Assembly: GCF_000263715.2 (NCBI RefSeq)
Contig: NZ_CM001514.1
Span: forward strand, 5,332,498 to 5,396,497
DNA from: Pseudomonas synxantha BG33R
GTDB lineage: Bacteria > Pseudomonadota > Gammaproteobacteria > Pseudomonadales > Pseudomonadaceae
DNA: 64,000 bases
Reading direction: 5' to 3'
The notes beneath the pieces are model-generated. The model worked only from the letters and a program-made list of their open reading frames with translations. It was not told where the DNA came from and did not search any database. The position numbers and the translations under genes are program-made. Positions 38,198 to 47,596 of this stretch are shown piece after piece. Numbering within the stretch: the first letter of the stretch is position 1; the number at the start of each line of letters is the position of its first letter.

Positions 38198-39418
38198 CTA
38201 TGGTTTCGAGCCTTCTAAAGCGCGACGCCACGCAGATTGATCGCCCTCAAACCACCATCCTGCCATGTGCGCCCAGCTCATAGGGCGCGCAAATAAATAT
38301 CCCTGCCCCCAATGGCAACCCAAATCAATTAAGCAACGCAGTTGCTCGATCGTCTCGATGCCTTCGGCCACTACGCGCATATCCAAATTTTTCGCCAGTG
38401 ACAGCGCGCTTTGAATCACTGAGTTGTAGCGAGGTTCCTGCATGCGCTGAACGAAACCAGCGTCCAGTTTTATTTCATTAAAAGGCATCTGGCACAAACG
38501 CTCCAATGAGGAATAGCCCACACCAAAATCATCGATTGCAAGCCCGAAACCGAGCATCCGCAAGCGCACCATATTTTCCATCCCAATGCTGGGGATTTCC
38601 AGTAATCCGGTTTCGGTTAACTCGAAGATTAGCCCGGCAGGTGAAGCTCCGTGTGTGCGCAGCAAAGCTTTTATCCTCTCGACAAACCGGGGGTTTTCAA
38701 GTTGCCTGACATCCAGATTAAATGCCAGTTTGAATGGACGACCATGGGACTGCAGCAACCGCTGAAGACTTAACCCCTGCGCGAACAGACTGAAGAACAT
38801 CTCGTCAACCAACCCGCAACGCTGCAGTGTGGGGATGAACAAAGCTGGAGAAATGAGACCGTGCTTGGGTGATTGCCAGCGTACCAGAACCTCAGCACCA
38901 TCCACCTCCCCCTTCTGAAGGTGAAATTTTGGCTGGAAATACGCTCTGAATTCTTGACTGAGAATACCCTCGCGCACTTCTTCTTCAGTCGGTACATCAG
39001 ACTCCAGTTCACAAGAGACTGAAACATGAGGATTTGTATTGCTGTACTTGCGCAGCAGCGGCTCCAACAGTTGTGCTGACATTGGTTTTTCAATGATGCC
39101 CAGAAGATTCAAGCCTTGTTGCCCCACCATACGATCGACGGTAATCAATAGCTCACTGGGGAGTGAGCTACAGATGATTACACTGCGTATTAGCGCCATT
39201 TCATTAGCGAGCCGGATGAATGCCAGTCCATCCATTCCCGCCATGTCTAGGTCACAAAGCGCAATATCCACCTTACCTGCATCTATGATCAGGTCAATAG
39301 CTTCCTGCCCGTCGGACGCTTGCAAGACATCGGTATAACCCAATCGATTTAACGCGCTAACAGCTACCGCGCGCTGGAAAGGGTGGTCTTCAAGCACCAA
39401 TACTCGGGGATGGCTCAT
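38198..39418 (-). CDS. REC-EAL cyclic-di-GMP phosphodiesterase (RocR-like)
   Basis: About 406 residues. A receiver (about 5-120, VLVLEDHPFQR; phospho-Asp in ALCDLDMAGMDG) is followed by an EAL domain (about 150-400). Catalytic positions are retained: the EAL motif as EVL (GAEVLVRW), Asn in FNLDVRQL, Glu in FELTETGLLE, the Asp pair and loop DDFGVGYSSLE, Lys in EIKLD, Glu in VAEGIET and Gln in HWGQGYLF. It should therefore hydrolyse c-di-GMP. Start at 39418 (MSHPRVLV) or 39433. It neighbours the RocS/RocA-like pair as rocR does, and can compete for kinase phosphate or lower c-di-GMP. Confidence 0.9.
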   Translation of the reverse strand: MSHPRVLVLEDHPFQRAVAVSALNRLGYTDVLQASDGQEAIDLIIDAGKVDIALCDLDMAGMDGLAFIRLANEMALIRSVIICSSLPSELLITVDRMVGQQGLNLLGIIEKPMSAQLLEPLLRKYSNTNPHVSVSCELESDVPTEEEVREGILSQEFRAYFQPKFHLQKGEVDGAEVLVRWQSPKHGLISPALFIPTLQRCGLVDEMFFSLFAQGLSLQRLLQSHGRPFKLAFNLDVRQLENPRFVERIKALLRTHGASPAGLIFELTETGLLEIPSIGMENMVRLRMLGFGLAIDDFGVGYSSLERLCQMPFNEIKLDAGFVQRMQEPRYNSVIQSALSLAKNLDMRVVAEGIETIEQLRCLIDLGCHWGQGYLFARPMSWAHMAGWWFEGDQSAWRRALEGSKP

Positions 39419-39620
39419 TTTAATAATTCTCATACAGTCTGCGATATTGAACCATGCCGGGAGCATCACTGACAGCACCTTTAAGTTTTGAGGAGGGCTT
39501 TGATAATGGTGGCAGATAAAAAAGGCGCATCACTTAAGAATTGTCTGGAATCAATCCAATGCAACTCACGCGTCATTAGGCGCAATATCCATCCTACCGA
39601 AAGTAAGGTATGCCGCATTT

Positions 39621-39634
39621 TAAGACGAGTCTCA
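39621..39634. promoter_or_regulatory. TAAGAC-N2-GTCTCA palindrome (site 5)
   Basis: TAAGACGAGTCTCA matches 13 of 14 consensus positions. It lies 73 bp upstream of the small gene at 39707 and about 200 bp upstream of the REC-EAL gene. Confidence 0.65.
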
Positions 39635-39706
39635 AAGACCGTCTAAGCGCGGCACTCTAATATATCCGCGGATAAATATCCTTGCATCCGCATTTGGAGC
39701 CTGCAA

Positions 39707-39913
39707 ATGAGAGAGCTGTATCGCATTCAAGACTTACAACTTAATTTGATCGAAACTGCAATGGTTAATGAGAGCTGCGCGGAAAACTTGATGACCCTCG
39801 CACACCGAATCACCTGTGAAGATGCTGAGAGTCTTCGTGGAATTATTTCATCCCTCCAGCCCCATAAGGAGTATTTACGCAGAGTTGCGAGAGATATCGT
39901 TAGTACGTTTTGA
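39707..39913 (+). CDS. Small helical protein, possible AriR/YmgB-like regulator partner
   Basis: 68 residues (MRELYRIQDLQLNLIETAMV...), predicted all-helical, with no signal or membrane segment. I do not recognise it with certainty. Its size and pattern (LIETAM..., SLRGIISSLQ..., LRRVARDIVSTF) faintly recall the E. coli AriR/YmgB biofilm-connector family, which is also controlled by an Evg-type system, but this is only an impression. It is preceded by operator-like site 5 and divergent from the REC-EAL gene, so it belongs to the signalling locus. Confidence 0.55.
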   Translation: MRELYRIQDLQLNLIETAMVNESCAENLMTLAHRITCEDAESLRGIISSLQPHKEYLRRVARDIVSTF

Positions 39914-40310
39914 CTCAGCGAAATGGTGTGAAGAGCTCCTCAGTTGTCAGAGGTAGAGTTTGAGACCTTACGCAATGAACTAGCAAGATGCCTGGAAAAT
40001 CTTGGATGACTCACTGATCGGCGGGCGCAGCCACGTTATCTATTTCGGCTTTTTGGAAATGTATTATGGCGACTCCATTATTTGGTTCATTGTCATTCCT
40101 GCTTAATCGAGTGAGTCGCCCCAGACACTCTAGATCATCCGATGACAGCTTTTAGCCCTGATTATGTAAAAACGCACTTATGCACTTTCGGTGCGTAGCG
40201 CCGAAGGCTGTTAGCTGAGTAATTGCTCGCAACAAGTCTTGCCGATCATTACTAGAACCTGGGAGCCCCCAGCGTCGCTTCTACCGTGGGTGACCAAAAT
40301 AAAGATCTCT
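39914..40310. other. Non-coding stretch, possibly the outer part of the IS1182-type element
   Basis: 397 bp without a supportable gene. GCACTTATGC / GCACTTTCGGTGC near 40170-40197 could form a small hairpin. I could not define the element's terminal inverted repeat. Confidence 0.3.
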
Positions 40311-41732
40311 TCAGGCCGACAGTGCCTTCATTAACCGCTTATACCGAGAACTTTCATGAGCCGCTTCAGGTTGTAGGCGAGGACGCTCAAGCTCATCTAG
40401 GCAATTACTCCGTTCAGCTTTCGTGTCAGGAAATGCGTGGCGCCCATCCATTGTTTGAGCGTCCCGAAGGGATGCTCAACAGTCCGCTTCGGATTCGCAT
40501 TATCTCCGGTAACTTGCTCAGCCAGGCCTGCGTTTCCTCCAGTACAGCCTCATGTTCTCAGCGTCGAACCCGCCGTTCCGTGCTCGGTGTGCAGTGCGAT
40601 TTATTGCGCCCCCCCCTGCATTTCGAATTCCAGTAACGGTGCAGCGTCAGGCCTTTTTCGACGTTGGTATAGCGCCAGATCAGTGCTTCTCCAGCTGGGC
40701 AAATATATTCGATATTTTGCCGAGTCATAGATGAAAGCATCGTTATTGAAACGCCTGTCGGCTCTGGCCCCAGAGATCATCGGCTTGGGCACATAAGCAG
40801 TGATGCCTGTATCGTGACAAGCAGGATCTCTTCGCTTTTGAAGTAACCTCGATCAGCCACTACCGACAACGTTTCTGACGCGACAGACTAGCGGGCCTGT
40901 AAGGCCATAGAGCTGAGTTGATCGCGGTCGGAACCAACGTTAGTGACCTCATGTGCAACGATCAAATGGTGCTGGGTATCGACTGCTGTCTGCACGTTAT
41001 AGCCGACGATTCCGGTGTCGCGCCTTATTATGGAACGGCTTTCTGGATCGGTCTGTGAGACCTGTTTATCCAGCGAATCGTTGAGCTGGATTTCGAGCGC
41101 CTGAAGCTCTTTCATTTGAGTTTGACGATTTTCTCTTCGAGCCCCACGGCGCTGGGCTCAGGCGCTGTTGGTTCTTGCCGATCAGTAGCATCGGGTACAG
41201 TCAGGTAACGGTTGATACTCGATTCAATTTCATCCATTCGCCGCTTTAGTTTGGCGCTGGTGAAATTGCAGTCGCGATTGTTGACTGCTTTAAATTTACC
41301 GCCATCGATGGCGACCAGATTCTCTCCAAAAAATCCCAACTGCTGGCACAGCATAACGAACTGGCGACAGACGCCTCGGATGGCCTTGCTATTGTCTTTT
41401 CGGAAGTTGGCGATGATCTTAAAGTCCGGTATCAAACGCCCGGTCAGCAACATCAATCCGACGTTGCGCTGGGCTTCTCGCTCCAAGCGCCGGCTCGACT
41501 GAATTCGGTTGAGATAGCCGTAGATGTAGATCTTCAGCAAGATCGCAGGGTGATAACCAGGTCGGCCTGTCTCAGCAAGAATAGTGCGATCAAACCTCAA
41601 ATTTACCAAGTCGAGCTCGTCGAAAAATACGTCGACTACGCGAACCGGATTGGTATCACTGATGTAGTCGTCAAAGTTTTCGGGGAGCAGAGTGCTTTGT
41701 CCGCGATGGTCACCTTGGATGAAACGTTTCAT
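40311..41732 (-). pseudogene. IS1182-type transposase, broken
   Basis: The N-terminal 206 codons are open (MKRFIQGDHRGQSTLLPENF; GRPGYHPAILLKIYIYGYLN; LVAIDGGKFKAVNN), the typical DUF772/DDE start of IS1182-type transposases. After a stop at 41112 the sequence continues in other frames: IVGYNVQTAVDTQHHLIVAHE (about 40990) and the C-terminal zone near 40320-40560, ending RYKRLMKALSA-stop. At least three disruptions are present. It separates the adhesion block from the mobile/defence block. Confidence 0.8.
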
Positions 41733-41842
41733 AGGCAATCCTGCGTTATCACTTTGGGCAATCGTAGCAGCGTTGGAAGTCTCTTGATGTACTCTGGTGC
41801 AAGAAAGAAACGCTAGTAAATTCGGAGTTTAAGGACTTGCCC

Positions 41843-42082
41843 ATGGATGTGATTTCAGCGCACCTATTTTCTACAAATCACCGTATGCAAATTGAAGCAA
41901 GCGACCACTGTGGCTGTTTTTACTGCTTAGGTGTGTTTTCGCCCTCAGAAATCACTGAGTGGGTTGATCTAGATAACACCGCTCTGTGTCCGAAGTGCGG
42001 GATCGACTCGGTCATCGGTTCAGCATCCAGTCTGCCGATTACTCCTGAATTTCTTTTGAAAATGCACGAACACTGGTTCTAG
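41843..42082 (+). CDS. Small protein with zinc-ribbon-like cysteines
   Basis: 79 residues starting MDVISAHLFSTNHRMQIEAS. CGCFYC and CPKC pairs about 30 residues apart could bind zinc. An AAGGA ribosome site precedes the ATG. Similar small proteins are usually annotated only as cytoplasmic or hypothetical proteins. No function can be assigned. It stands alone after the transposase remnant. Confidence 0.65.
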   Translation: MDVISAHLFSTNHRMQIEASDHCGCFYCLGVFSPSEITEWVDLDNTALCPKCGIDSVIGSASSLPITPEFLLKMHEHWF

Positions 42083-42434
42083 AAGATCCTGTCATTCGAC
42101 GGCATCCCTTCGGTTTGAGATCCACAGACTAGCTTTACCTCAATACAGCACGCTCCTGCTAAGTATTTACACACTCTGGACGAAAAGCGGACGATCAACT
42201 CGGTTCTGGTTTCGCCCAGCTTGCCTCCTCCGCAAGTGCAAGCTAGCTCACTTCTCTACCTCTTGGATACGCCTAGTATGTCAAGTAGGCTAAAGGCCAC
42301 GCCCCCAATGCGCATTGATTCGGCTGAAGACTGCGCTGAGCCATCTACAACCGTACCGATCAAATCATTCATCAAAAACGGATATTCGATTCGAAAAAAA
42401 CTCAACTCTACATCACTGCTATGACACCCCCACC
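42083..42434. other. Intergenic stretch, nothing recognised
   Basis: 352 bp between two small cysteine-rich genes. It presumably holds the promoter of the DUF932-YqaJ gene set. I see no convincing repeat or gene. Confidence 0.3.
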
Positions 42435-42779
42435 ATGGAGCTTCAAACCATGTCATTGCAGTGCCCTCGCTGTAACTCACCCAAAATCGCTTCCTTCCAC
42501 CAAGCCATGAAAATTGCAGCGGCCATCGGTACGGTCGGCGGAGCAGCACGCGGCGTCAGTGCAGCACTTGCTGGCGGTCAGGCAGGTGCCACCGTTGGCG
42601 CTATTGCCGGCCCGTTCGGCGTCACTCTCGGAGCCGTATCCGGCGCCATCCTAGGAGGACTTGTTGGCGGCACTGGTGGCTGTGCATTAGGCGCTCAACT
42701 CGGCGACAAGCTTGACCGCCATGTACTCGCTCACAACCTCTGCCTGATCTGCGGGCATCGCTTCAACCTCCCTGCTTAA
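42435..42779 (+). CDS. Glycine-zipper membrane protein with cysteine pairs
   Basis: 114 residues. N-terminal CPRC and C-terminal CLICGHRF motifs flank a long Gly/Ala-rich hydrophobic stretch (about 25-95, with GAIAGPFGVTLGAVSGAILGG), a glycine-zipper-like region. Such genes sit directly upstream of DUF932 genes in Pseudomonas integrative elements. Start at 42435 (MELQTM) or 42450. The function is unknown. The hydrophobic core suggests membrane insertion, while the cysteines suggest a metal-binding knuckle formed by the two ends. Confidence 0.7.
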   Translation: MELQTMSLQCPRCNSPKIASFHQAMKIAAAIGTVGGAARGVSAALAGGQAGATVGAIAGPFGVTLGAVSGAILGGLVGGTGGCALGAQLGDKLDRHVLAHNLCLICGHRFNLPA

Positions 42780-42871
42780 TCCGTCTTCTACTCCTTTCTT
42801 TCTATTACGTCCGGACATTGCCACGCGATGCGTGGCGTTTATGCCGACCTGTACCCCAAGGAACATTAATC

Positions 42872-43840
42872 ATGGCTCATCAAGTCGAACAAATGGCTTA
42901 CGTTGGCGCAACCCCGTGGCACGGCCTCGGCCGTCAACTGACACAGAAACAGCCGATTGAAGTCTGGCAGCGTGAAGCCGGTATGGACTGGCAAATTCAG
43001 GAAAGTCCGGTTCACTTCAAGGCCGACGCTATAGGCCATATGGGCAGCATTCACTCATTCCCAGAGCAAAAGGTGCTCTACCGCTCCGACACCAAAGCAC
43101 CGCTGTCGGTGGTTTCCAACCGTTATCAAATTGTCCAACCGCGTGAGGTGATGGAATTCTATCGAGACCTGACTGAAGTGTCCGGCTATGAGCTAGAAAC
43201 CGCTGGAGTGCTCAAAGGCGGTCGTAAGTTCTGGGCGCTAGCGCGAACCGGGCAGAACGCCAACTTAAAGGGCAATGATCAGGTTAATGGCTATTTGTTG
43301 CTGGCGACTTCCTGTGATGGCACGCTCGCCACCACGGCCACGCCGACCACCGTTCGCGTGGTCTGCAACAACACTTTGACCATCGCCCTGGATGGCATCA
43401 CACGCGCCATTAAGGTACCGCACAGCACCCGGTTCGATGCCCGGTCCGTCAAAAAGCAATTGGGTGTAGCCGTCTCGCAATGGGACGAGTTCATGTATCG
43501 CATGCGCGTGCTGGCCGAGCGCAAAGTTCAGTGGCATGAAGCTATGGGATTCTTCATGAACGTGCTGTGTGAAGTAACGCCCAACAGCAAGTTACCTGAA
43601 GTCCTGCCCAACGAACGTGCCCTGCGCAAAGTACAAAGCCTGTACGAGGGACGCGGCCGTGGCGCAACGCTTGAGTCGTCACAAGGCACTGCCTGGGGCC
43701 TGCTCAACGCCGTGACCGAGTATGTCGATCACGAGCGCAGAGCACGTAGCAGCGAGTACCGCATGGACTCCGCCTGGTTCGGCCAGGGGGCGCAAATCAA
43801 GCAACGGGCATTGGAGGCGGCCCTGCAACTCGCGGCCTGA
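42872..43840 (+). CDS. DUF932 (phage/plasmid-like) protein
   Basis: 322 residues from the ATG at 42872 (MAHQVEQMAYVGATPWHGLG, the family's typical opening). The DUF932 domain covers nearly the whole protein (VVSNRYQIVQPREVMEFY; TPTTVRVVCNNTLTIALDG). It is widespread on phages, plasmids and ICEs, and its role is unproven. The neighbouring YqaJ nuclease and metal-binding protein suggest part of a recombination module. It is followed at close range by the exonuclease gene, with a hairpin-like CAACGGGCG repeat between. Confidence 0.88.
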   Translation: MAHQVEQMAYVGATPWHGLGRQLTQKQPIEVWQREAGMDWQIQESPVHFKADAIGHMGSIHSFPEQKVLYRSDTKAPLSVVSNRYQIVQPREVMEFYRDLTEVSGYELETAGVLKGGRKFWALARTGQNANLKGNDQVNGYLLLATSCDGTLATTATPTTVRVVCNNTLTIALDGITRAIKVPHSTRFDARSVKKQLGVAVSQWDEFMYRMRVLAERKVQWHEAMGFFMNVLCEVTPNSKLPEVLPNERALRKVQSLYEGRGRGATLESSQGTAWGLLNAVTEYVDHERRARSSEYRMDSAWFGQGAQIKQRALEAALQLAA

Positions 43841-43919
43841 AATGCCCTCTCCCCTTCAACCATAACGCCCGTTCAGCATCCAGCTCAACGGGCGTTTTTA
43901 TGTCCGCAAGGTATCCCTT

Positions 43920-44924
43920 ATGAAAGCGATTCCTAGAAATGAAAATGCTTACAAGATCCGTCCGGCCCTTCGTTTAATCGGCACAAAGGAGCTCCCCCGT
44001 GAAGACTGGCTCGCTGTGCGTAAACAAGGCATCGGCAGCTCGGACGCAGGCGCAGCAGTTGGACTGAATCCTTATAAATCGCAGTTGGAGTTGTGGCTTG
44101 AAAAGACGGGACGGGATGCCACGTTAGCGAAAATAGACCCTCATGATGAGGAAAGCCCTGCCTACTGGGGCAATGTGCTGGAGCCCATCGTGGCATGGCA
44201 CTACAGCAAACGCACCGGTAAGAAGGTGCGACGAATTAACGCCGTGCTACAGCACCCTGATCCAGAACTGCCCTGGATGCTCGCCAATATCGACCGCGAA
44301 GTGAACGGTGCCGACGATGTACAAATCCTTGAATGCAAGACTGCCGGCATAAACGGAGCACGCCTCTGGAAAGAAGGCGTGCCCGAGTATGTGCAATTGC
44401 AGGTCATGCACCAGCTGGCCGTCACCGGCAAGCAGGCGGCTGATGTTGCAGTTCTACTGGGTGGCCAGCATTTAGAGATCCACCGCATCGAACGGGACGA
44501 GCAGATGATTGCCCGCCTGATCGAACTGGAACGCAAGTTCTGGCAATACGTACAAACCGACACCCCGCCTCCGGTCGATGGCAGCGCCTCATCTGAAGCG
44601 GCGCTGCGTTGCCTCTATCCTCAGGACAACGGCCAAACCGTGGACTTCAGCGCCCATGCTGGATTGGCCGCGACCTACCTGGAACTAAAAGCTGTTCGCC
44701 AGTCCATTGCGGTAAAAGAAAGCCGCGAATCCCAATTGAAACAGATCCTGCTGCAAGCCATGGGTGAAGCCACGCGTGCGCAGTTCAGCAATGGCTTTAT
44801 CAGTTGGAAGCGTTCCAAAGACAGCACAGTGCTGGATGTCGAGCGCCTGCTGAAGGAGAAGCCCTATCTGCAAGTCCGCTTCAGCAAGCGCAAGGAAGGC
44901 AGCCGCCGCGTCCTTATCAACTGA
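43920..44924 (+). CDS. YqaJ/lambda-exonuclease-type recombinase
   Basis: 334-residue PD-(D/E)XK nuclease related to phage recombination exonucleases. GIGSSDAGAAVGLNPYKSQ is the family N-terminal signature, and the catalytic acid set is visible in MLANIDREV and LECKTAG. The C-terminal third is helical. It would trim double-strand ends for single-strand annealing. It sits between DUF932 and the metal-binding protein in a compact operon typical of integrative elements. Confidence 0.9.
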   Translation: MKAIPRNENAYKIRPALRLIGTKELPREDWLAVRKQGIGSSDAGAAVGLNPYKSQLELWLEKTGRDATLAKIDPHDEESPAYWGNVLEPIVAWHYSKRTGKKVRRINAVLQHPDPELPWMLANIDREVNGADDVQILECKTAGINGARLWKEGVPEYVQLQVMHQLAVTGKQAADVAVLLGGQHLEIHRIERDEQMIARLIELERKFWQYVQTDTPPPVDGSASSEAALRCLYPQDNGQTVDFSAHAGLAATYLELKAVRQSIAVKESRESQLKQILLQAMGEATRAQFSNGFISWKRSKDSTVLDVERLLKEKPYLQVRFSKRKEGSRRVLIN

Positions 44925-44998
44925 TCTTTCTTCCTCTCTGGCCATCCTTACGCGATTCAGTTTTCGGGTGGCCATTTTCACTTCCAAGGAGAACCACC

Positions 44999-45892
44999 AT
45001 GCTCAAAGGCCTGGTCATTACACCGCCCGTGCTCGGACGTATTTCCATTGGTAAAATCGTCGAGAAAAACGGTAAGCGCCTACCGGAGAAAGACGATCAA
45101 TTTACCATCACCTCACAGGTGCAAAGCAGGGATGGCTGGTTACTGCACCCACTTAACGATGAACTGCGCCAGGGTAAGGAGGACAAGCTGCGCAGCATTC
45201 CAGTACGTCTATTGTTCAACGAGCCGGAGCTGAATTTCCGGGCCGACTACACCCTGTTCGACCGGCAATCCGGACGCCCGCTGTGTGTCGGTAACGGTGA
45301 AACCTGCAAACGCATGACCCAGGACGGCATGCAGTCGCTGCCCTGCCCTTCGCCGGATGCTTGCCTACTGGCCAAAGGAGGTGCCTGCAAGCCTTATGGC
45401 CGACTGAATGTGGTCATTGGTGATGAGGATTCGCTGGGTAGCTTTGTGTTCCGCACCACCGGTTTCAATAGCATTCGCACTCTGTCCGCTCGTCTGCATT
45501 ACTTCCAAGCAATCTCAGGCCGTCGACTGGCCTGCATACCGCTGGAGCTGCGTCTACGCGGCAAGTCCACCCGCCAGAGCCACGGTACGCCGATCTTCTA
45601 CGTCGACCTCACGGTACGTAGTGGCATGGACATGACCGAAGCACTACAGAAAGCCAGCGAACTTGATACACAGCGCATAGCAGTTGGTTTCGACCAGACG
45701 GCTCTGGATGACGCCGCTCGCCGGGGTTTCGGCAATGGCGCCTTCGAAGACAGCGAGGAGGACAGTCACGTCGTAATCGAGGAGTTCTTTGGAAACACGG
45801 AGGCCGCTAGCACCAAAAGCCAAGGTGAGTCGCTACCAACGACCAACTCCCTTGCGGACAAGTTGGAATCTCTCGCTTCGCAGGCCAACTAA
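44999..45892 (+). CDS. Putative hydrolase/metal-binding protein of integrative elements
   Basis: 297 residues from the ATG at 44999 (MLKGLVITPPVLGRISIGKI), preceded by AAGGAG. It has four or more clustered cysteines (CVGNGETC, CPSPDACLLAKGGAC) that look like a metal site, and an acidic, disordered C-terminus (from about 235). It regularly follows a YqaJ exonuclease on Pseudomonas elements. By position it could be an annealing or processing partner, but this is inference. Confidence 0.8.
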   Translation: MLKGLVITPPVLGRISIGKIVEKNGKRLPEKDDQFTITSQVQSRDGWLLHPLNDELRQGKEDKLRSIPVRLLFNEPELNFRADYTLFDRQSGRPLCVGNGETCKRMTQDGMQSLPCPSPDACLLAKGGACKPYGRLNVVIGDEDSLGSFVFRTTGFNSIRTLSARLHYFQAISGRRLACIPLELRLRGKSTRQSHGTPIFYVDLTVRSGMDMTEALQKASELDTQRIAVGFDQTALDDAARRGFGNGAFEDSEEDSHVVIEEFFGNTEAASTKSQGESLPTTNSLADKLESLASQAN

Positions 45893-45958
45893 GTCAAACC
45901 TGCCTGTGCTGAGGACATCGACGAGGCAAAAGCTCTGGGCCCCTCATGATGAAGCCAA

Positions 45959-46306
45959 TCAGCCGCGATCAAGTCTAGTGACAAGACGCTCCACCATATC
46001 CAAGACAAAGTCGCGGTCATGCGCCCCAAGTCTGGAGAGTAAACCATAAAGCCTGCGCGCCTGGTCCTCTGGGCGAGAACTCCCTTCGGTCAGCAAGTCA
46101 GCGGTTTCACAACCAAAAACTGCCGCCAACTCAACCAAGCGCTCGATGTTAGGCATGACAATTCCGCGCTCGATACGAGATACAGCCTCGCTTCCAATTC
46201 CAAGCTTTTCCGCAACCTGCTCCTGGTTCAGTTTGCAACGAACGCGCTGGCGGGCAATCGCCTGCCCAACGAGTTCTGCCAGCTGCTTCGATTTGGTTTT
46301 TGACAT
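45959..46306 (-). CDS. XRE-family transcriptional regulator
   Basis: 115 residues with an N-terminal cI/XRE helix-turn-helix (about 10-65, LNQEQVAEKLGIGSEAVSRIERG) and a helical C-terminal segment (HDRDFVLDMVERLVTRLDRG). It is divergent from the gene at 46446. GGTTG/CAACC palindromes lie in the shared promoter, so autorepression is likely. It may control the recombination genes or the neighbouring small membrane protein. Confidence 0.88.
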   Translation of the reverse strand: MSKTKSKQLAELVGQAIARQRVRCKLNQEQVAEKLGIGSEAVSRIERGIVMPNIERLVELAAVFGCETADLLTEGSSRPEDQARRLYGLLSRLGAHDRDFVLDMVERLVTRLDRG

Positions 46307-46320
46307 GCCACCCTCCAGTC

Positions 46321-46402
46321 CAACCTGGATGGTTGACCATCAACCCGTTGACATGAAGGACCTTACAGGCCGAAACTCACCCCGAAAGGTTGATATCCAA
46401 CC
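46321..46402. promoter_or_regulatory. Cluster of GGTTG/CAACC palindromes (XRE operators)
   Basis: Three overlapping or nearby inverted repeats are seen: CAACC-N5-GGTTG at 46321-46335, GGTTGA-CCA-TCAACC at 46331-46345, and GGTTG-N5-CAACC at 46388-46402. All lie in the gap between the XRE gene and its divergent neighbour. Confidence 0.7.
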
Positions 46403-46445
46403 CATCTTTTTGACTACCACCTCTTGCAAGGAGCTCAGAAAAACC

Positions 46446-46799
46446 ATGAATGTCATAAAAGGCCTGAACGAATCGCAGATTGAAGACCTCGTGAGAAGCA
46501 AAACGTCCTTCGAGATCCATGGCCTCAGAGGTAACTTCATGCCAGGTATCAAACTTGTCGAAATCAAGATTGAAAGCCAGGGACTGAAGTGTCGAATCAA
46601 AAGCGACGTGAAAAGCGCTATCGCTCAAGGCGGTATATTGGGCGCTGTAATTGGAGCTGCATCTCTGCCTGTTGGGGTCGTCTTAGCCGCTGCGGCTACC
46701 GTCGCCAGTACTGGCCATACTCTAGCCACCTACAACCCCGACTACGAAATCATAAAAGACTACGTTAATAAAAAACTGAAAGTCATCTACAAAAAATAG
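46446..46799 (+). CDS. Small protein with a hydrophobic hairpin, function unknown
   Basis: 117 residues. The charged N-terminal half (MNVIKGLNESQIEDLV) precedes a Gly/Ala-rich hydrophobic segment (about 60-95, GGILGAVIGAASLPVGVVLA) and a basic tail ending KVIYKK. An AAGGAG sequence lies upstream. It is probably membrane-associated. It is divergent from the XRE regulator and shares its operators, so likely repressed by it. The glycine-zipper character resembles the protein at 42435. Confidence 0.65.
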   Translation: MNVIKGLNESQIEDLVRSKTSFEIHGLRGNFMPGIKLVEIKIESQGLKCRIKSDVKSAIAQGGILGAVIGAASLPVGVVLAAAATVASTGHTLATYNPDYEIIKDYVNKKLKVIYKK

Positions 46800-46892
46800 C
46801 AATCAACACAGTCAGCCCGCGCTCGCACTCACGCTCAAAAAGCCTATGAATACCGACCGCAACAAGTAAGAATTAAAATATTGGACATTCCA

Positions 46893-47522
46893 ATGGTAAA
46901 TATCAGCCTACCAAAAATAATACTAAGCACTGGTTTTATAAGCGCAACATTTTTTGCTTACGAAGCTTTTACAAGAAACACCCTAGAAAATTTAGACTCA
47001 CATAAAAAACTAATCGACTCTGGACTTTCTGAACACTGGAAAAGTGGGAACGTTATTTTATTAATAAGGCACGAAGAGCGCTGTGATCGCTCAAATAACT
47101 CCTGCTTAGGCCCAGAGGAAGGAATCACAATTCTAGGAGGCGAGAGAGCAAAAGAAACAGGCATTAACTTAAAAGCACACTTTGATTTTGACGATGCTGA
47201 TATTTTCACCAGCCCGATGACTAGAACAGTTCAAACATCCGACTTCATGCTAGGCAAAGCGAGCCCGCTATCCGATAGAGAGGCCATTTGCGGAAACGAC
47301 ATAGTGGACAAGCTACTCGAACAAAAGAACTCTGGCAGAAATCTTATAGTGATGACCCACAACACCTGCATGAAAGATTTAATAAGATCCAGCGGACACA
47401 GGCATTCATGGAGCCCCGAATACGGCAGCCTCTTATTTGCAAAAATAACAAGCAAAAATGAAATACAGATCGTCGGCACGATAAATGCTGACGACATCCC
47501 TAAACACCCATCGCCGAGTTAA
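46893..47522 (+). CDS. Histidine phosphatase family protein (Ais/PmrG-like)
   Basis: 209 residues. An N-terminal membrane anchor (about 8-25) is followed by a phosphoglycerate-mutase-type phosphatase fold. The catalytic LLIRHEERCD replaces the usual RHG/RHE motif, followed by SPMTRTVQTS and a C-terminal MTHNTCM with the second catalytic His. Relatives such as Ais/PmrG remove phosphate from lipopolysaccharide heptose in the periplasm. It is AT-rich compared with the core, so transferred. No ribosome site is obvious. Confidence 0.75.
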   Translation: MVNISLPKIILSTGFISATFFAYEAFTRNTLENLDSHKKLIDSGLSEHWKSGNVILLIRHEERCDRSNNSCLGPEEGITILGGERAKETGINLKAHFDFDDADIFTSPMTRTVQTSDFMLGKASPLSDREAICGNDIVDKLLEQKNSGRNLIVMTHNTCMKDLIRSSGHRHSWSPEYGSLLFAKITSKNEIQIVGTINADDIPKHPSPS

Positions 47523-47596
47523 TACCAAAAGCCATTCACAAAGAAACTTACAAAAGAATCCAACCGTTTCCTTCCTCCCACCCTGAGTTTAAGACA

